Assembly: GCA_036583965.1 (NCBI GenBank) | Contig: JAZBQD010000013.1 | Location: 7,949,763 to 8,013,762 of the forward strand | DNA from: Prunella strophiata | Lineage: Eukaryota > Chordata > Aves > Passeriformes > Prunellidae | Direction: 5' to 3' | Length of the DNA stretch: 64,000 nt | Shown here: piece after piece, positions 1-10,400 of the stretch | Layout: each line of letters starts with the position of its first letter | Position numbering within the stretch: position 1 is the first letter of the stretch | Made by a program: the position numbers and the translations under genes | Notes under the pieces: model-generated | What the model was told of the DNA's origin: nothing | What the model saw: the letters and a program-made list of their open reading frames with translations, nothing else | Database searches by the model: none

Positions 1-1354
1 GCCATTTTACAGAGGGTGGACTTAAATGGATGTAACTCAGCATTCCATGTGTTTCTGCACTGTTTGAAGCCACACAGTCTAGTCACTTGTTTGATTTCCT
101 TGGCCTTACCAGTCACCAAGGGATACAGCATTCTGTGAAACCAGATGGAGTGTGTGTGAACTGCTGGACTAACCTCCTAAGCAGATTTAATGGATGACAA
201 ATATTGAGCAGAAGTGAAAAATGCTGCTCCATTGTGCTAGACAAAACCCAAACAGATCTGGAGCTCCACTGTGATCTCCCAGCTTCTGCTGTCTTACTAT
301 GCAATTTAGCTTTTAACATCCTAGAGATGAAATTCTCTGCAGTGCAAACTAGAGGGTGCCCATTAAAATACTTACCATGGCATGGAGCAATTCTGCAGCA
401 CTTATTTCTCTAGCAATCAGAAAGTCAGTGCTAAAAGAAATATCTCTCCCTGCCCTCCTCCACCCCATTTTTTTTTTTTCAAATTCTAAGTAGGATTCAT
501 TGGTTTGATCTCTTTTATAAGCACACAGTAGAGTTAATGAAGATAGAAACCAAGTTTTTCTTGACACAGCTGGCTGGGTTGACTATGATTTATTTCCAGT
601 ATAGCAACAGTCCATTTTCTTTGCATACTGTTCTTGCTGCAAAGTTCTCACAATTAAACTGTGAAAATGAGGAGTACATATTTAAATGACAAGTATCTGC
701 AGAAAGGACTGACTGGGTGTGCACTGAGAATAAGCTCAAAGCATCAGTAGGCTCTTGTCCTACTGAGTTTGCTAAGGCACAAATGGAGAAGGGAAACAAT
801 GGGCTGAAAAGGAAGAAATGTATCATTTGTGTTCTAGAAACAAGAAATTCACAGAAGTAATCTCTAAGTACAGTAGAACTGGAAGGTGGCACTGCCAAAA
901 GTAAATTCTGCTGTCCAAAGTGACAAAATTGCCACTGCTAAGGAATGCAGTAATGCCAGTGGTGAAATTTACCTTGTTTTGATTAATTATTCTCTCCAAA
1001 TGCCATCTCAATCCAATTAACCACCCTTTTTTCTTTCCCAGTGCCACTTTTTGTCCTTAGGTGCACTGCAGCACTATGTACATTTCTAGTCCCACATCAT
1101 TGCTGCAAGAGTTGTTCTCTGTGCTAACTGCTCAGCTCCCTTTTCTGACACTCCAGAGTGGCAAGAGCTTGATATGAAAGGAGAGCATATGGTTTTTCCA
1201 CTGAAATGTTCCCCAGAGGGTCTTTTCCAAAATGGGACTCCACCATCAGCCTCTCATTTCTCAACTACCCGTGGGGCTGCTCTGCTCTGCTCTGCTCTTC
1301 TGTGAGCTGCAGTTTTCCACCAGGAGAGCCCTCCCTGTTTTCATGCTGGGGAAA
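1..1354. other. Non-coding DNA, no gene recognised
   Basis: Mixed-composition sequence with only short open frames (about 100 codons or fewer) on either strand and none that resembles a known protein. A short pyrimidine run sits at 467-480. A CTGCT pentamer repeat of about four units lies at 1277-1297, just upstream of the small copy of the 24-bp repeat. I see no promoter, CpG island or splice-flanked exon. Confidence 0.7.
1277..1297. repeat. (CTGCT)n microsatellite, about 4 copies
   Basis: Four consecutive CTGCT pentamers read directly from the sequence. It is short. Its only interest is that it lies about 60 bp upstream of the two-copy form of the 24-bp minisatellite. Confidence 0.85.
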
Positions 1355-1408
1355 TGGCCCAGGTGTCTGTCCCAGAGCTGGCCCAGGTGTCTGTCCCAGA
1401 GCTGGCCC
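1355..1408. repeat. Two-copy (2.25 unit) form of the 24-bp minisatellite
   Basis: Two identical adjacent 24-bp units plus a quarter unit, with the same sequence as the large array that starts 357 bp downstream. The shared core is CCAGAGCTGGCCCAGGTG. The borders are sharp: unrelated sequence precedes the first TGGCCC and follows the last. It could be the ancestral seed of the large array, or a fragment moved out of it by recombination or replication slippage. The sequence alone does not decide which. Confidence 0.95.
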
Positions 1409-1764
1409 TTGATGGAACTGCTCCCAAGGTGCCAGATTGCAGCCAGGGGATCCACAGGAGCCTGCTGGCACACCAGGCTGGGTCTGACCAGCTCTGCTTT
1501 GCAGAGAGGCTGTTCCTGGGGGCATCTGTTTGGTGAGCAAGGAAATGCCAAGGACATCCTGGCATTGTGAGCCCTGGGAGGAAACTGTTCACATCTGTTT
1601 GGGAAATGGGCTTCCAAATGGCTCCCTTCTGCAAATGGCAGTGTGTGCTGTGTGCTCTGTGGGCTCTCTGCAGAGCACTGATTACCCCAGGCATGTTGTG
1701 AACTCCAGGCTAATGAGATGTGATCCCAGAACCCAGGGCAGGTGTGTCTGGCTGTGATAGCAAA
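1409..1764. other. Unique spacer between the two blocks of the 24-bp repeat
   Basis: About 356 bp of unique, moderately GC-rich DNA with no gene. At 1739-1750 the string CAGGTGTGTCTG resembles part of the repeat unit (CAGGTGTCTGTC). It may be a degenerate edge copy, but the match is too short to be certain. Confidence 0.6.
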
Positions 1765-4039
1765 TGTCCCAGAGCTGGCCCAGGTGTCTGTCCCAGAGCT
1801 GGCCCAGGTGTCTGTCCCAGAGCTGGCCCAGGTGTCTGTCCCAGAGCTGGCCCAGGTGTCTGTCCCAGAGCTGGCCCAGGTGTCTGTCCCAGAGCTGGCC
1901 CAGGTGTCTGTCCCAGAGCTGGCCCAGGTGTCTGTCCCAGAGCTGGCCCAGGTGTCTGTCCCAGAGCTGGCCCAGGTGTCTGTCCCAGAGCTGGCCCAGG
2001 TGTCTGTCCCAGAGCTGGCCCAGGTGTCTGTCCCAGAGCTGGCCCAGGTGTCTGTCCCAGAGCTGGCCCAGGTGTCTGTCCCAGAGCTGGCCCAGGTGTC
2101 TGTCCCAGAGCTGGCCCAGGTGTCTGTCCCAGAGCTGGCCCAGGTGTCTGTCCCAGAGCTGGCCCAGGTGTCTGTCCCAGAGCTGGCCCAGGTGTCTGTC
2201 CCAGAGCTGGCCCAGGTGTCTGTCCCAGAGCTGGCCCAGGTGTCTGTCCCAGAGCTGGCCCAGGTGTCTGTCCCAGAGCTGGCCCAGGTGTCTGTCCCAG
2301 AGCTGGCCCAGGTGTCTGTCCCAGAGCTGGCCCAGGTGTCTGTCCCAGAGCTGGCCCAGGTGTCTGTCCCAGAGCTGGCCCAGGTGTCTGTCCCAGAGCT
2401 GGCCCAGGTGTCTGTCCCAGAGCTGGCCCAGGTGTCTGTCCCAGAGCTGGCCCAGGTGTCTGTCCCAGAGCTGGCCCAGGTGTCTGTCCCAGAGCTGGCC
2501 CAGGTGTCTGTCCCAGAGCTGGCCCAGGTGTCTGTCCCAGAGCTGGCCCAGGTGTCTGTCCCAGAGCTGGCCCAGGTGTCTGTCCCAGAGCTGGCCCAGG
2601 TGTCTGTCCCAGAGCTGGCCCAGGTGTCTGTCCCAGAGCTGGCCCAGGTGTCTGTCCCAGAGCTGGCCCAGGTGTCTGTCCCAGAGCTGGCCCAGGTGTC
2701 TGTCCCAGAGCTGGCCCAGGTGTCTGTCCCAGAGCTGGCCCAGGTGTCTGTCCCAGAGCTGGCCCAGGTGTCTGTCCCAGAGCTGGCCCAGGTGTCTGTC
2801 CCAGAGCTGGCCCAGGTGTCTGTCCCAGAGCTGGCCCAGGTGTCTGTCCCAGAGCTGGCCCAGGTGTCTGTCCCAGAGCTGGCCCAGGTGTCTGTCCCAG
2901 AGCTGGCCCAGGTGTCTGTCCCAGAGCTGGCCCAGGTGTCTGTCCCAGAGCTGGCCCAGGTGTCTGTCCCAGAGCTGGCCCAGGTGTCTGTCCCAGAGCT
3001 GGCCCAGGTGTCTGTCCCAGAGCTGGCCCAGGTGTCTGTCCCAGAGCTGGCCCAGGTGTCTGTCCCAGAGCTGGCCCAGGTGTCTGTCCCAGAGCTGGCC
3101 CAGGTGTCTGTCCCAGAGCTGGCCCAGGTGTCTGTCCCAGAGCTGGCCCAGGTGTCTGTCCCAGAGCTGGCCCAGGTGTCTGTCCCAGAGCTGGCCCAGG
3201 TGTCTGTCCCAGAGCTGGCCCAGGTGTCTGTCCCAGAGCTGGCCCAGGTGTCTGTCCCAGAGCTGGCCCAGGTGTCTGTCCCAGAGCTGGCCCAGGTGTC
3301 TGTCCCAGAGCTGGCCCAGGTGTCTGTCCCAGAGCTGGCCCAGGTGTCTGTCCCAGAGCTGGCCCAGGTGTCTGTCCCAGAGCTGGCCCAGGTGTCTGTC
3401 CCAGAGCTGGCCCAGGTGTCTGTCCCAGAGCTGGCCCAGGTGTCTGTCCCAGAGCTGGCCCAGGTGTCTGTCCCAGAGCTGGCCCAGGTGTCTGTCCCAG
3501 AGCTGGCCCAGGTGTCTGTCCCAGAGCTGGCCCAGGTGTCTGTCCCAGAGCTGGCCCAGGTGTCTGTCCCAGAGCTGGCCCAGGTGTCTGTCCCAGAGCT
3601 GGCCCAGGTGTCTGTCCCAGAGCTGGCCCAGGTGTCTGTCCCAGAGCTGGCCCAGGTGTCTGTCCCAGAGCTGGCCCAGGTGTCTGTCCCAGAGCTGGCC
3701 CAGGTGTCTGTCCCAGAGCTGGCCCAGGTGTCTGTCCCAGAGCTGGCCCAGGTGTCTGTCCCAGAGCTGGCCCAGGTGTCTGTCCCAGAGCTGGCCCAGG
3801 TGTCTGTCCCAGAGCTGGCCCAGGTGTCTGTCCCAGAGCTGGCCCAGGTGTCTGTCCCAGAGCTGGCCCAGGTGTCTGTCCCAGAGCTGGCCCAGGTGTC
3901 TGTCCCAGAGCTGGCCCAGGTGTCTGTCCCAGAGCTGGCCCAGGTGTCTGTCCCAGAGCTGGCCCAGGTGTCTGTCCCAGAGCTGGCCCAGGTGTCTGTC
4001 CCAGAGCTGGCCCAGGTGTCTGTCCCAGAGCTGGCCCAG
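1765..4039. repeat. Large homogeneous 24-bp minisatellite, about 94.8 copies
   Basis: A head-to-tail array of 2,275 bp: 94 full 24-bp units and a 19-bp partial unit. I saw no substitution or indel between units when reading through it. Each unit has 16 G or C of 24 (67%, 8 G and 8 C), contains no CpG, and carries the core CCAGAGCTGGCCCAGGTG. The unit includes CCAG-AG-CTGG-C-CCAG, so short intra-unit hairpins are possible. It also holds one CAGGTG E-box overlapping an AGGTGT string. Because 24 is divisible by three and the unit has no stop codon in any of the six frames, all six frames are open across it. The resulting 8-residue peptide repeats (for example GPGVCPRA) are not evidence of a gene. 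Both edges are abrupt. It is a VNTR-type locus whose assembled length may differ from the real length. Confidence 0.99.
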
Positions 4040-6206
4040 TAAAATTTGGCTCCGTTGATGTTCAGCTTGAACTTTTATAGACTTCTGAGAAATGGGTGTT
4101 CTTGAAAAGCAAATTACAATTACAGTTTAGCACTGATTTATCTCAGAACAGCTTAATGAGGAAGTTTCACCACTTGCTCCGTGGGCTGGTACTGAAATGC
4201 AGCATTAAATCTCTGTTAGCACCCCACACTGAGCCAGGCCTCTCCTACCCAGGAGAAACTGCAGGCAGAAAGCTTCAGGAGATTCTGGAGCAATTTTACA
4301 ACAGCACTCAGCAGACACTGGGTGCTCCTGGTGCTTTTCCTGACAGAAGTTCACCCCTGTTAAACTTGATCAAATATTTCTCTTTTCCCATGTTTATACA
4401 CTAATGATTGTAGCCTGACACTTGAGGTCTGCAAAGGGCCACTGGAAAATTCTTGGGCAATTCTTATTGCTCTTCATTAATGTGAAGTCACTGGGTTCAC
4501 CCAAACCCCTCTTAACGTGTAGGTGCTTCAATGCATTTCTGATCCAGAGAATTCTGTCCAGAGAAGCCTCCTGAGAGTCTCAGTCCTTTAGGGAAAAGAA
4601 AATCTCAGGAAAGACACACAGCCTTTGTTTTATTTTAGGCTAAATGAAATGTAGAAATCTCATGGAATGGAATGGGTTCAGTTATTCTGGGAGGAGTCCC
4701 TAATGTTTCATTCCATGTCCTTGTGTTCTACCAGGCTGTGCCCTCCACCAAAGGAAGCTGCTGGAAATGCAGCTGGAACTGCTCATTGCTTGGTAGAAGA
4801 AACAGTGTGGTTTTTGAAAGTTTGGGTGAAACTAAAATAAATTCAAAGTGTTCCTGCAGATGTTGTATTTTCAGGGTTTATTCTCCTACTGGCCTCAGCA
4901 GCCTGCTCACTCTGGCTTGCTGAGCTGATGAGCAGGAGGAGGGTGGGCTTGAAAGCAGCTCCTACAGCTGGGGCACTGTCTTTACTCTGAGTACACCTTG
5001 GAAACAAGGATGAAAGGGGAAAAAAATCTTTTAATGACTTGACATAATTACTGTATTTTCTTAATTTGTAAAATCATCAGATAATAAGAAAAAAATAGCT
5101 TAGCAACATGGGTTACTGTTACTGCAAATGTTTTTCATGGAGCTTCTAACTGCTCTGAACCTTTCTAGCAGAAGCTCTGATCCAGATTTGAGTTCCAAGG
5201 TTGGTTAAAATTTAGCATTGTGTGTCTACTTCCAGGTTTTACAAATTATGAATTAGATGGGGAATTAGGAGCTGAACTTAAGTGCTTTGGTAATTCAGAA
5301 GAGTCAAAGTAATTCAGAGATTTGCATCAGACTCATTTCTTGAGGTTGGAGGCATTTCTAATGTAGACACTGCTGCTTCTCCTACTGTGAGGACTAACAG
5401 GCAGAATGTGATGACAGCTGGCAGCATGTCACTGCAGAGTGTTTCTCCTGGGTTAATGAAGATGAGGAGGGAAAAGCTCTGTCTCCTTCATATTCTCTTA
5501 ACTTGGTAGGTTGAAGATGCCTGACAAAGTCTTTCAGAAGTTTCTGTTAACTGCTTTGTTTGTCACCCATTAATTGTGACACTGCAGTAACTCCTCCAGG
5601 AGACTGCCAGGGCTTTGCTCAGGGCATTTATTTTAGGGATGAAAGAACCTTTAGACCACTCTACAGGTGACACCCAGGATGTAAAGATGCTGATCTTTGC
5701 TGTCTTTAGATTGATCTCTGTTGTGAATTTGCAGTGATATTGTGCTGCCAAGAAACAGATGAGGAGGCTGATAGACATGCTCACAGAATGAAATGCTTGA
5801 CCCCATCTCTCTAGGTCAAGAAAGAAGAGAATTGGTAAAACTGTTGAAAGGAACTTGCTCTGTCCCAGCCTGCAAGGTACCTGCACTGTGCAATAGTGCT
5901 GAAAGTCCTTTGAGTGAAATATTTATTGGAGTGGGCATCAGATTTTTTACTGTTCTGTTAGCAGGGCAAGAAGCAGCTGCAGTCTGTGCAGGGTGAGAAA
6001 TGAGGAAGCAGAATGAATGCCCTACAGATCAGCTGCTCTCATTTTGCCCCTGCTGCAGGATTGATGCTTTGGGGTCTACTCAGGCTGTAAGCAGGTGTCT
6101 GTCTGTCCTCACAGAGAGGAAATAGGGCTGCCATGAGGATTTTTCTATTCTTTCTAATCTCTTTCTGCTTTTACCTTTAGCAGTTTGTTCTTATTACAGA
6201 AAGCAT
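4040..6206. other. Non-coding DNA, no gene recognised
   Basis: Ordinary AT-leaning sequence after the abrupt end of the 24-bp array. Open frames are about 107 codons or fewer and show no recognisable domain. I saw no mobile element until the LINE-like segment at 6207. A run of A/T-rich sequence lies near 5010-5100. Confidence 0.65.
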
Positions 6207-6359
6207 GTTGAAGAATTAGAGAAGGTGCAGGAGAGAGTGACTAGTAGGATAAAAGGTCTCAGTGGTTTAGAGCCATGTGGAGAGGTTAAGAAAATTAGGC
6301 TTGAATTCATTAGAAGAAAGGAAATTAAGAGAGGACATGATTCAAATGTAAAATTCTAG
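6207..6359 (+). mobile_element. Probable decayed 3' fragment of a CR1/L3-type LINE
   Basis: An unbroken stretch of 50 codons runs from 6207 to a TAG at 6357-6359. It reads, in part, LEKVQERVTSRIKGLSGLE and, further on, LEFIRRKEIKRGHDSN. This follows the pattern I know from the C-terminal end of the CR1/L3 reverse transcriptase ORF: an LE-VQ-R---I-GL motif, then a G-E-L--L motif, then a LE-R-L-RGD motif. There is no start codon, and the frame stops where the family normally continues, so it is a dead remnant. The sequence to about 6600 may contain more of the element but I cannot align it. A chance match cannot be excluded without a search. Confidence 0.5.
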
Positions 6360-6786
6360 GGAAGGTGGATGGAGCTGAAGCTGTGTGGGAGCAAGTTAGA
6401 AATAGCATGTGAGCTGGAACTGAGAAACAGAGATGGAAGTAGACAGAAAAATTACTTTGAAAAAGAGGATTTTTCAAAGGAAGTACAAGCAATAATTTTT
6501 AGACAAAAGAAGAATGAACTGGAAAACCTGAGGAAGTGGATAACCAAGGGGGGAAGCATTGGTAGGATGCCTCTTAGAGCCTCAACACCAGCCTGATCTC
6601 ATCTGTGTTTGTTTTAAGTGGAAGCCAGTGCTTGATATGGAAGTTATAACCCATACCTGATTTACCTGCATCAGCAGGGGACGTGCTGATGACACTTGAC
6701 ATGACAGGGTTAATGACAGTTGGCATAAATTGGCACCACCCTGATTAAAACAGGCCAAAATCCTCTGTACTAAAGGTGGTTTCTTC
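6360..6786. other. Non-coding, possibly eroded LINE tail
   Basis: Purine-rich sequence, including an open frame at 6369-6596 of 75 codons rich in K, E and R. That composition would fit a decayed LINE but gives no recognisable domain. Unique-looking sequence follows up to the LTR-like element at 6787. Confidence 0.4.
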
Positions 6787-7416
6787 TGTGAAAAATGCCA
6801 ATCACTTGTTTTTAAAATTTTAAAAGTTCAATAGTAATAAAATGGATATAAAAATAGTGATAAAATTAGAGTAATAAAAATTTGAACAATTAGAGTTAGA
6901 GCAATACAAGACAATAAAAACAAAGGGTTATGAACTGGTTTGGGTGCTCTCCTGGGCAAATTAAGCCCTGAAAGCACACCCATTAACAGAGGAATTAACC
7001 CTTAAAAGCAATAACCTGTTGCATATTCAAATATCTCATGCATGATGCATAAATTCCATTCAAACAAAGGATTTTTGTCTGGGCAGTGTCAACTTGTTTC
7101 TTTTAATCCCTTTGGCATCTTCAAGGCTCAGCAAGGCAGGAAGTATTTGGTCCCTTCTGATGAGAGTCATAAATTCTTTCTTCTCTGAAAGATTCACATA
7201 TCCTGTAGTTGCTATCTCTATACCAGTACCCCCTTCCTCTCTTAAACAAATATCCCACATAGATAATGTCTATTTTAACTACAAAAAATCCCTACAATTT
7301 AACCATGAAACTACATTTACCATGCTATTAAAATATTAATATAGCACTACTAATCAATACAACATAATAGATACAGTAAATATCTGCATAGAGCCATATA
7401 ACATGCACTTTTCACA
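6787..7416 (-). mobile_element. Probable solo LTR of a songbird endogenous retrovirus
   Basis: A 630-bp AT-rich block that begins TGTGAAAAATGC and ends GCACTTTTCACA. The ends form a near-perfect inverted repeat with the canonical TG...CA termini of an LTR. The interior is a poly-A-rich strand at 6811-6920 followed by a mixed region, a layout I recall from LTRs abundant in passerine genomes. Flanks are TTTCTTC on the left and TTTCCTTC on the right: similar, but not an exact 4-6 bp target-site duplication. No gag, pol or env remnant adjoins it, so it looks like a solo LTR. Orientation is uncertain. Minus is my preference because I recall the sense strand of this family ending with a TTTTTCACA-type terminus. 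The family assignment is from memory. Confidence 0.7.
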
Positions 7417-10400
7417 TTTCCTTCTGGAGATTGAGCCTGTCCTTGTGGTCCTAAAAGCTCTGTGGCTGTTGGGTTTGGGGACTGAGAGTCCTTTTGGGCT
7501 GGGTCTGAAATGCACAGACATGCCCATGTCTGGCTTGTGGGGCCAGCTCCCTGCCCTTCCTGTGCTGAGTTTTTGTGTTGGGCAGCAGTGAGCCCAGCAG
7601 TTGTGCTGGCAGTGGTTTTGGGTTTGTTCCATATGTGCTCAGCAAACCTTTCTCCTTAATCAAAATGAAATCTCTGCCTCTCACAGATGCTACCCAGCTC
7701 TCCAGGAGAAAGTGCCAGAAAATAAATGAACCTTTTTCTCACCTGTACACAAGTAATTTCAGAACCCCCAGGTGATCTTGCAGCTCGTGAGATTTAAATT
7801 GCAGCCAGGCCTAAAAAACAGGCACTTTTTTGTGTGTCAGGTTGAATTTTGTCCTGGTTGTAGTGGAGTTCAAAGAAATGTATTTCCAGGAGCTGGCATT
7901 TCCTGATGCCAGGAGCTGGCACTGGGAAGAAGGTGGGGACACAGCTGCTGAGCATGTGCTGCCTGCAGATGCAGGAAGGAAGGAAAATGTAAAGCCTGGA
8001 AGGATGCTCCAGACTATCATTTGCAGAAACACTTCAGAGGGAGCCCACAAAGAATTGAGTTTGTCAGATTTCCCATCCTCCCTGCTATTTGGAACAGGGG
8101 TTGGGAACTCAGCTCCCTTGGGACCAGCAGTATTTACACAGCTGACAACTTCCATTTGGAAGCTGCAAATGGACAGTTAACTCCACAAACAATGCATCCC
8201 AGGGAGGTGAAAGGGCTGCTGTAGAATTGACAGACCTTCTCCTTCCAAAGTCACATTGTCCAGGTGTGTGCTCATGACCTGGGGGATGGCCCTGCACAGG
8301 GGAGAGCTCACTGGGAGCAGTTCTACAATCGATGGTGGGGAAGAGGCCAGAGTGTGGCCTGATCTTTAAAAGTCAACCTCTCATTCCTGTCCCCTTCATG
8401 ACCTCCCCAGGGCCCTGCTGCAGCTCCACCAGTTGCTCCAGAAAGAAAGCACAGGAAATCTCTTCCTTGAGCACAGTTTGTTCTGCAGAGCTGCCATGAA
8501 AGCAGCCTGTGGGATTGTGGAAGTTCACCAGGAGGGAATCCTCAGGTGAATCCAATGCTTGCCTGTGCTGATTCCCTTGCACATGAGTCACTCCTGGATT
8601 CAGGAGTGGCCCCTTGAGGACAATGACAATCTGTGTGAAGTGGTCCTGGCACAAATCTCAGCATCCCATGCCATGTCTGAATGCTGTAGGTCAGGTACCT
8701 GTGCAATTCTACCCAACACCCTGTTGTCCCTGCTGGTTTCCACCTGGATCAAAAGCTCTGAGGAGATTCCCCATGAAGGAAATACAAAACCCATCCATTA
8801 AATACCCCTCTAGTCACATTTGCTCTCACACTTGTGCTTGCTCCAAGATGGAGAGGTTAAAATCCTGTTGGCTCAGGGCTTCTATCTGACAGCCTCATCA
8901 AGCCATTAAATGTCATTCTGGATTGCCACTGGTTCTCAGGTGAATGTTAAAGAGAGGAATTTGGAAAAAGGCTGGGAATCATGGTGTTATTCCCACAGCA
9001 TCCTTCCCTGGTTTGTGTGGCTTCCTGCAGTGCTGGGTTGTTCTCCTGAGGGAGATTCCATTCCCTCCCTGGGAGGGAGCTGTTCACACAAGGCTGCATC
9101 CTCTTCTTAGCCCCTGCCTGGTGCACAAGCTGGATAAATAAATAAGCCTGCAGCCTCTCATAATAAAATATTGCTCCAGCTCTTCTGCTGAGTTACAACT
9201 TTGGGAGTCAGAGTAGCCTCTGTGTGCTCTGTGTGAAGCCCATGCAGCTGAGGCTGCTGACAAAGAGCTGTATTTTACATAGGTGAGGCTCCTACTGTAA
9301 ATTGTGCCACATTAACTGCTGAGCTCTTTGCTTCTAGGGTCTGTCTAACATTTGGCAGCTTTGGAAGGAGCAGCAGCTGAAGATGGGAGTGGGAGCACTG
9401 CACTGTCAGGTCAGCTAAAAGATCTGTGCTGCCTTTTCCACTGCCTCAATTCTTAACACCAGCACAGTTGCAACTACAACCTGGAGTCTGTCTGAGTAAG
9501 ATGATGTGATCAAACACCTTCAGTTAATTAGTGGCAGTGCCTTTACCATTCTCTGAATGTTGCATTTTATTGGACACCAATCAGGCTGTAATTTTATATG
9601 ATCCTGGACTGCTTTTACTCTGTTAATTTCATGCCCATTATTGTCCATCTTCTTTATATCTAATGAAATGCTCACTTAGTAAAATTGATGAGCTTTTCTA
9701 GTCAGTTCTGCAAATCTGAGTGACTCCAGTTAAACCTAGGCTTCCTGGCAGCACTGACTCTGTTTTTATTGTCTGCTTCCATCTGGGAATGCATTCCAAG
9801 CTCACCAGTGCTGGATAAAGGGGACTGTAACAGCTGCTCAGCATCCTTTGGCTGTCTGTAACCCTGGTCACATCCCTTAACCTGCCCATGCCTCACTAAC
9901 AAATGTCACCATGCTGCATTTGTGTGCTGTGCTTCTGGAGGCAGAGCCTGTGTGTGGTGCAATTGGGTTCCATCCCTGTGGCACTGCCAGGTGCCCCTTG
10001 TCACAAATATCACCAATAAATCCTGCTGGGGTGGCAGGAGGGTTACATCTGTGTGCACAGCCCCCTCACAGAGACAGAGGTGCTGTCCCCTGTCCCTCGT
10101 TGGAACTGCCCCATTGCTCCTGTCCCTGTTCATTTCCTCCCCAGAGTGAACTGGGAGCTGTGTGAAAGGCTGTGTGTCTGTCACTGCCCTGCAGCTGTGC
10201 TGGGCTCCCCCTGCCCTGGGGGCACTGCTTGGCTCAGCACAGCTCCATGCCAGGGACCAGCAGGGCTCGTTTCCCCTGGCAGGGTGTCAGAATTGCATTT
10301 TCCAGCTGACTGTGTGGTCACAGTGCCCTGGGTGACATCCCTGGGCCTTACAGGACTGCATCCTGCCAGGGGCTGTCTCACTGGGGTGCCAAGGGGACTG

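Noticed and set aside
1765..4039. CRISPR-like repeat array
   Set aside because: Units are directly adjacent with no spacers, and the genome is clearly vertebrate.
1720..4080. Plus-strand open frames of 764-786 codons
   Set aside because: They are produced entirely by the 24-bp repeat, which lacks stops in every frame. All three plus frames are open together and nothing outside the array resembles a protein.
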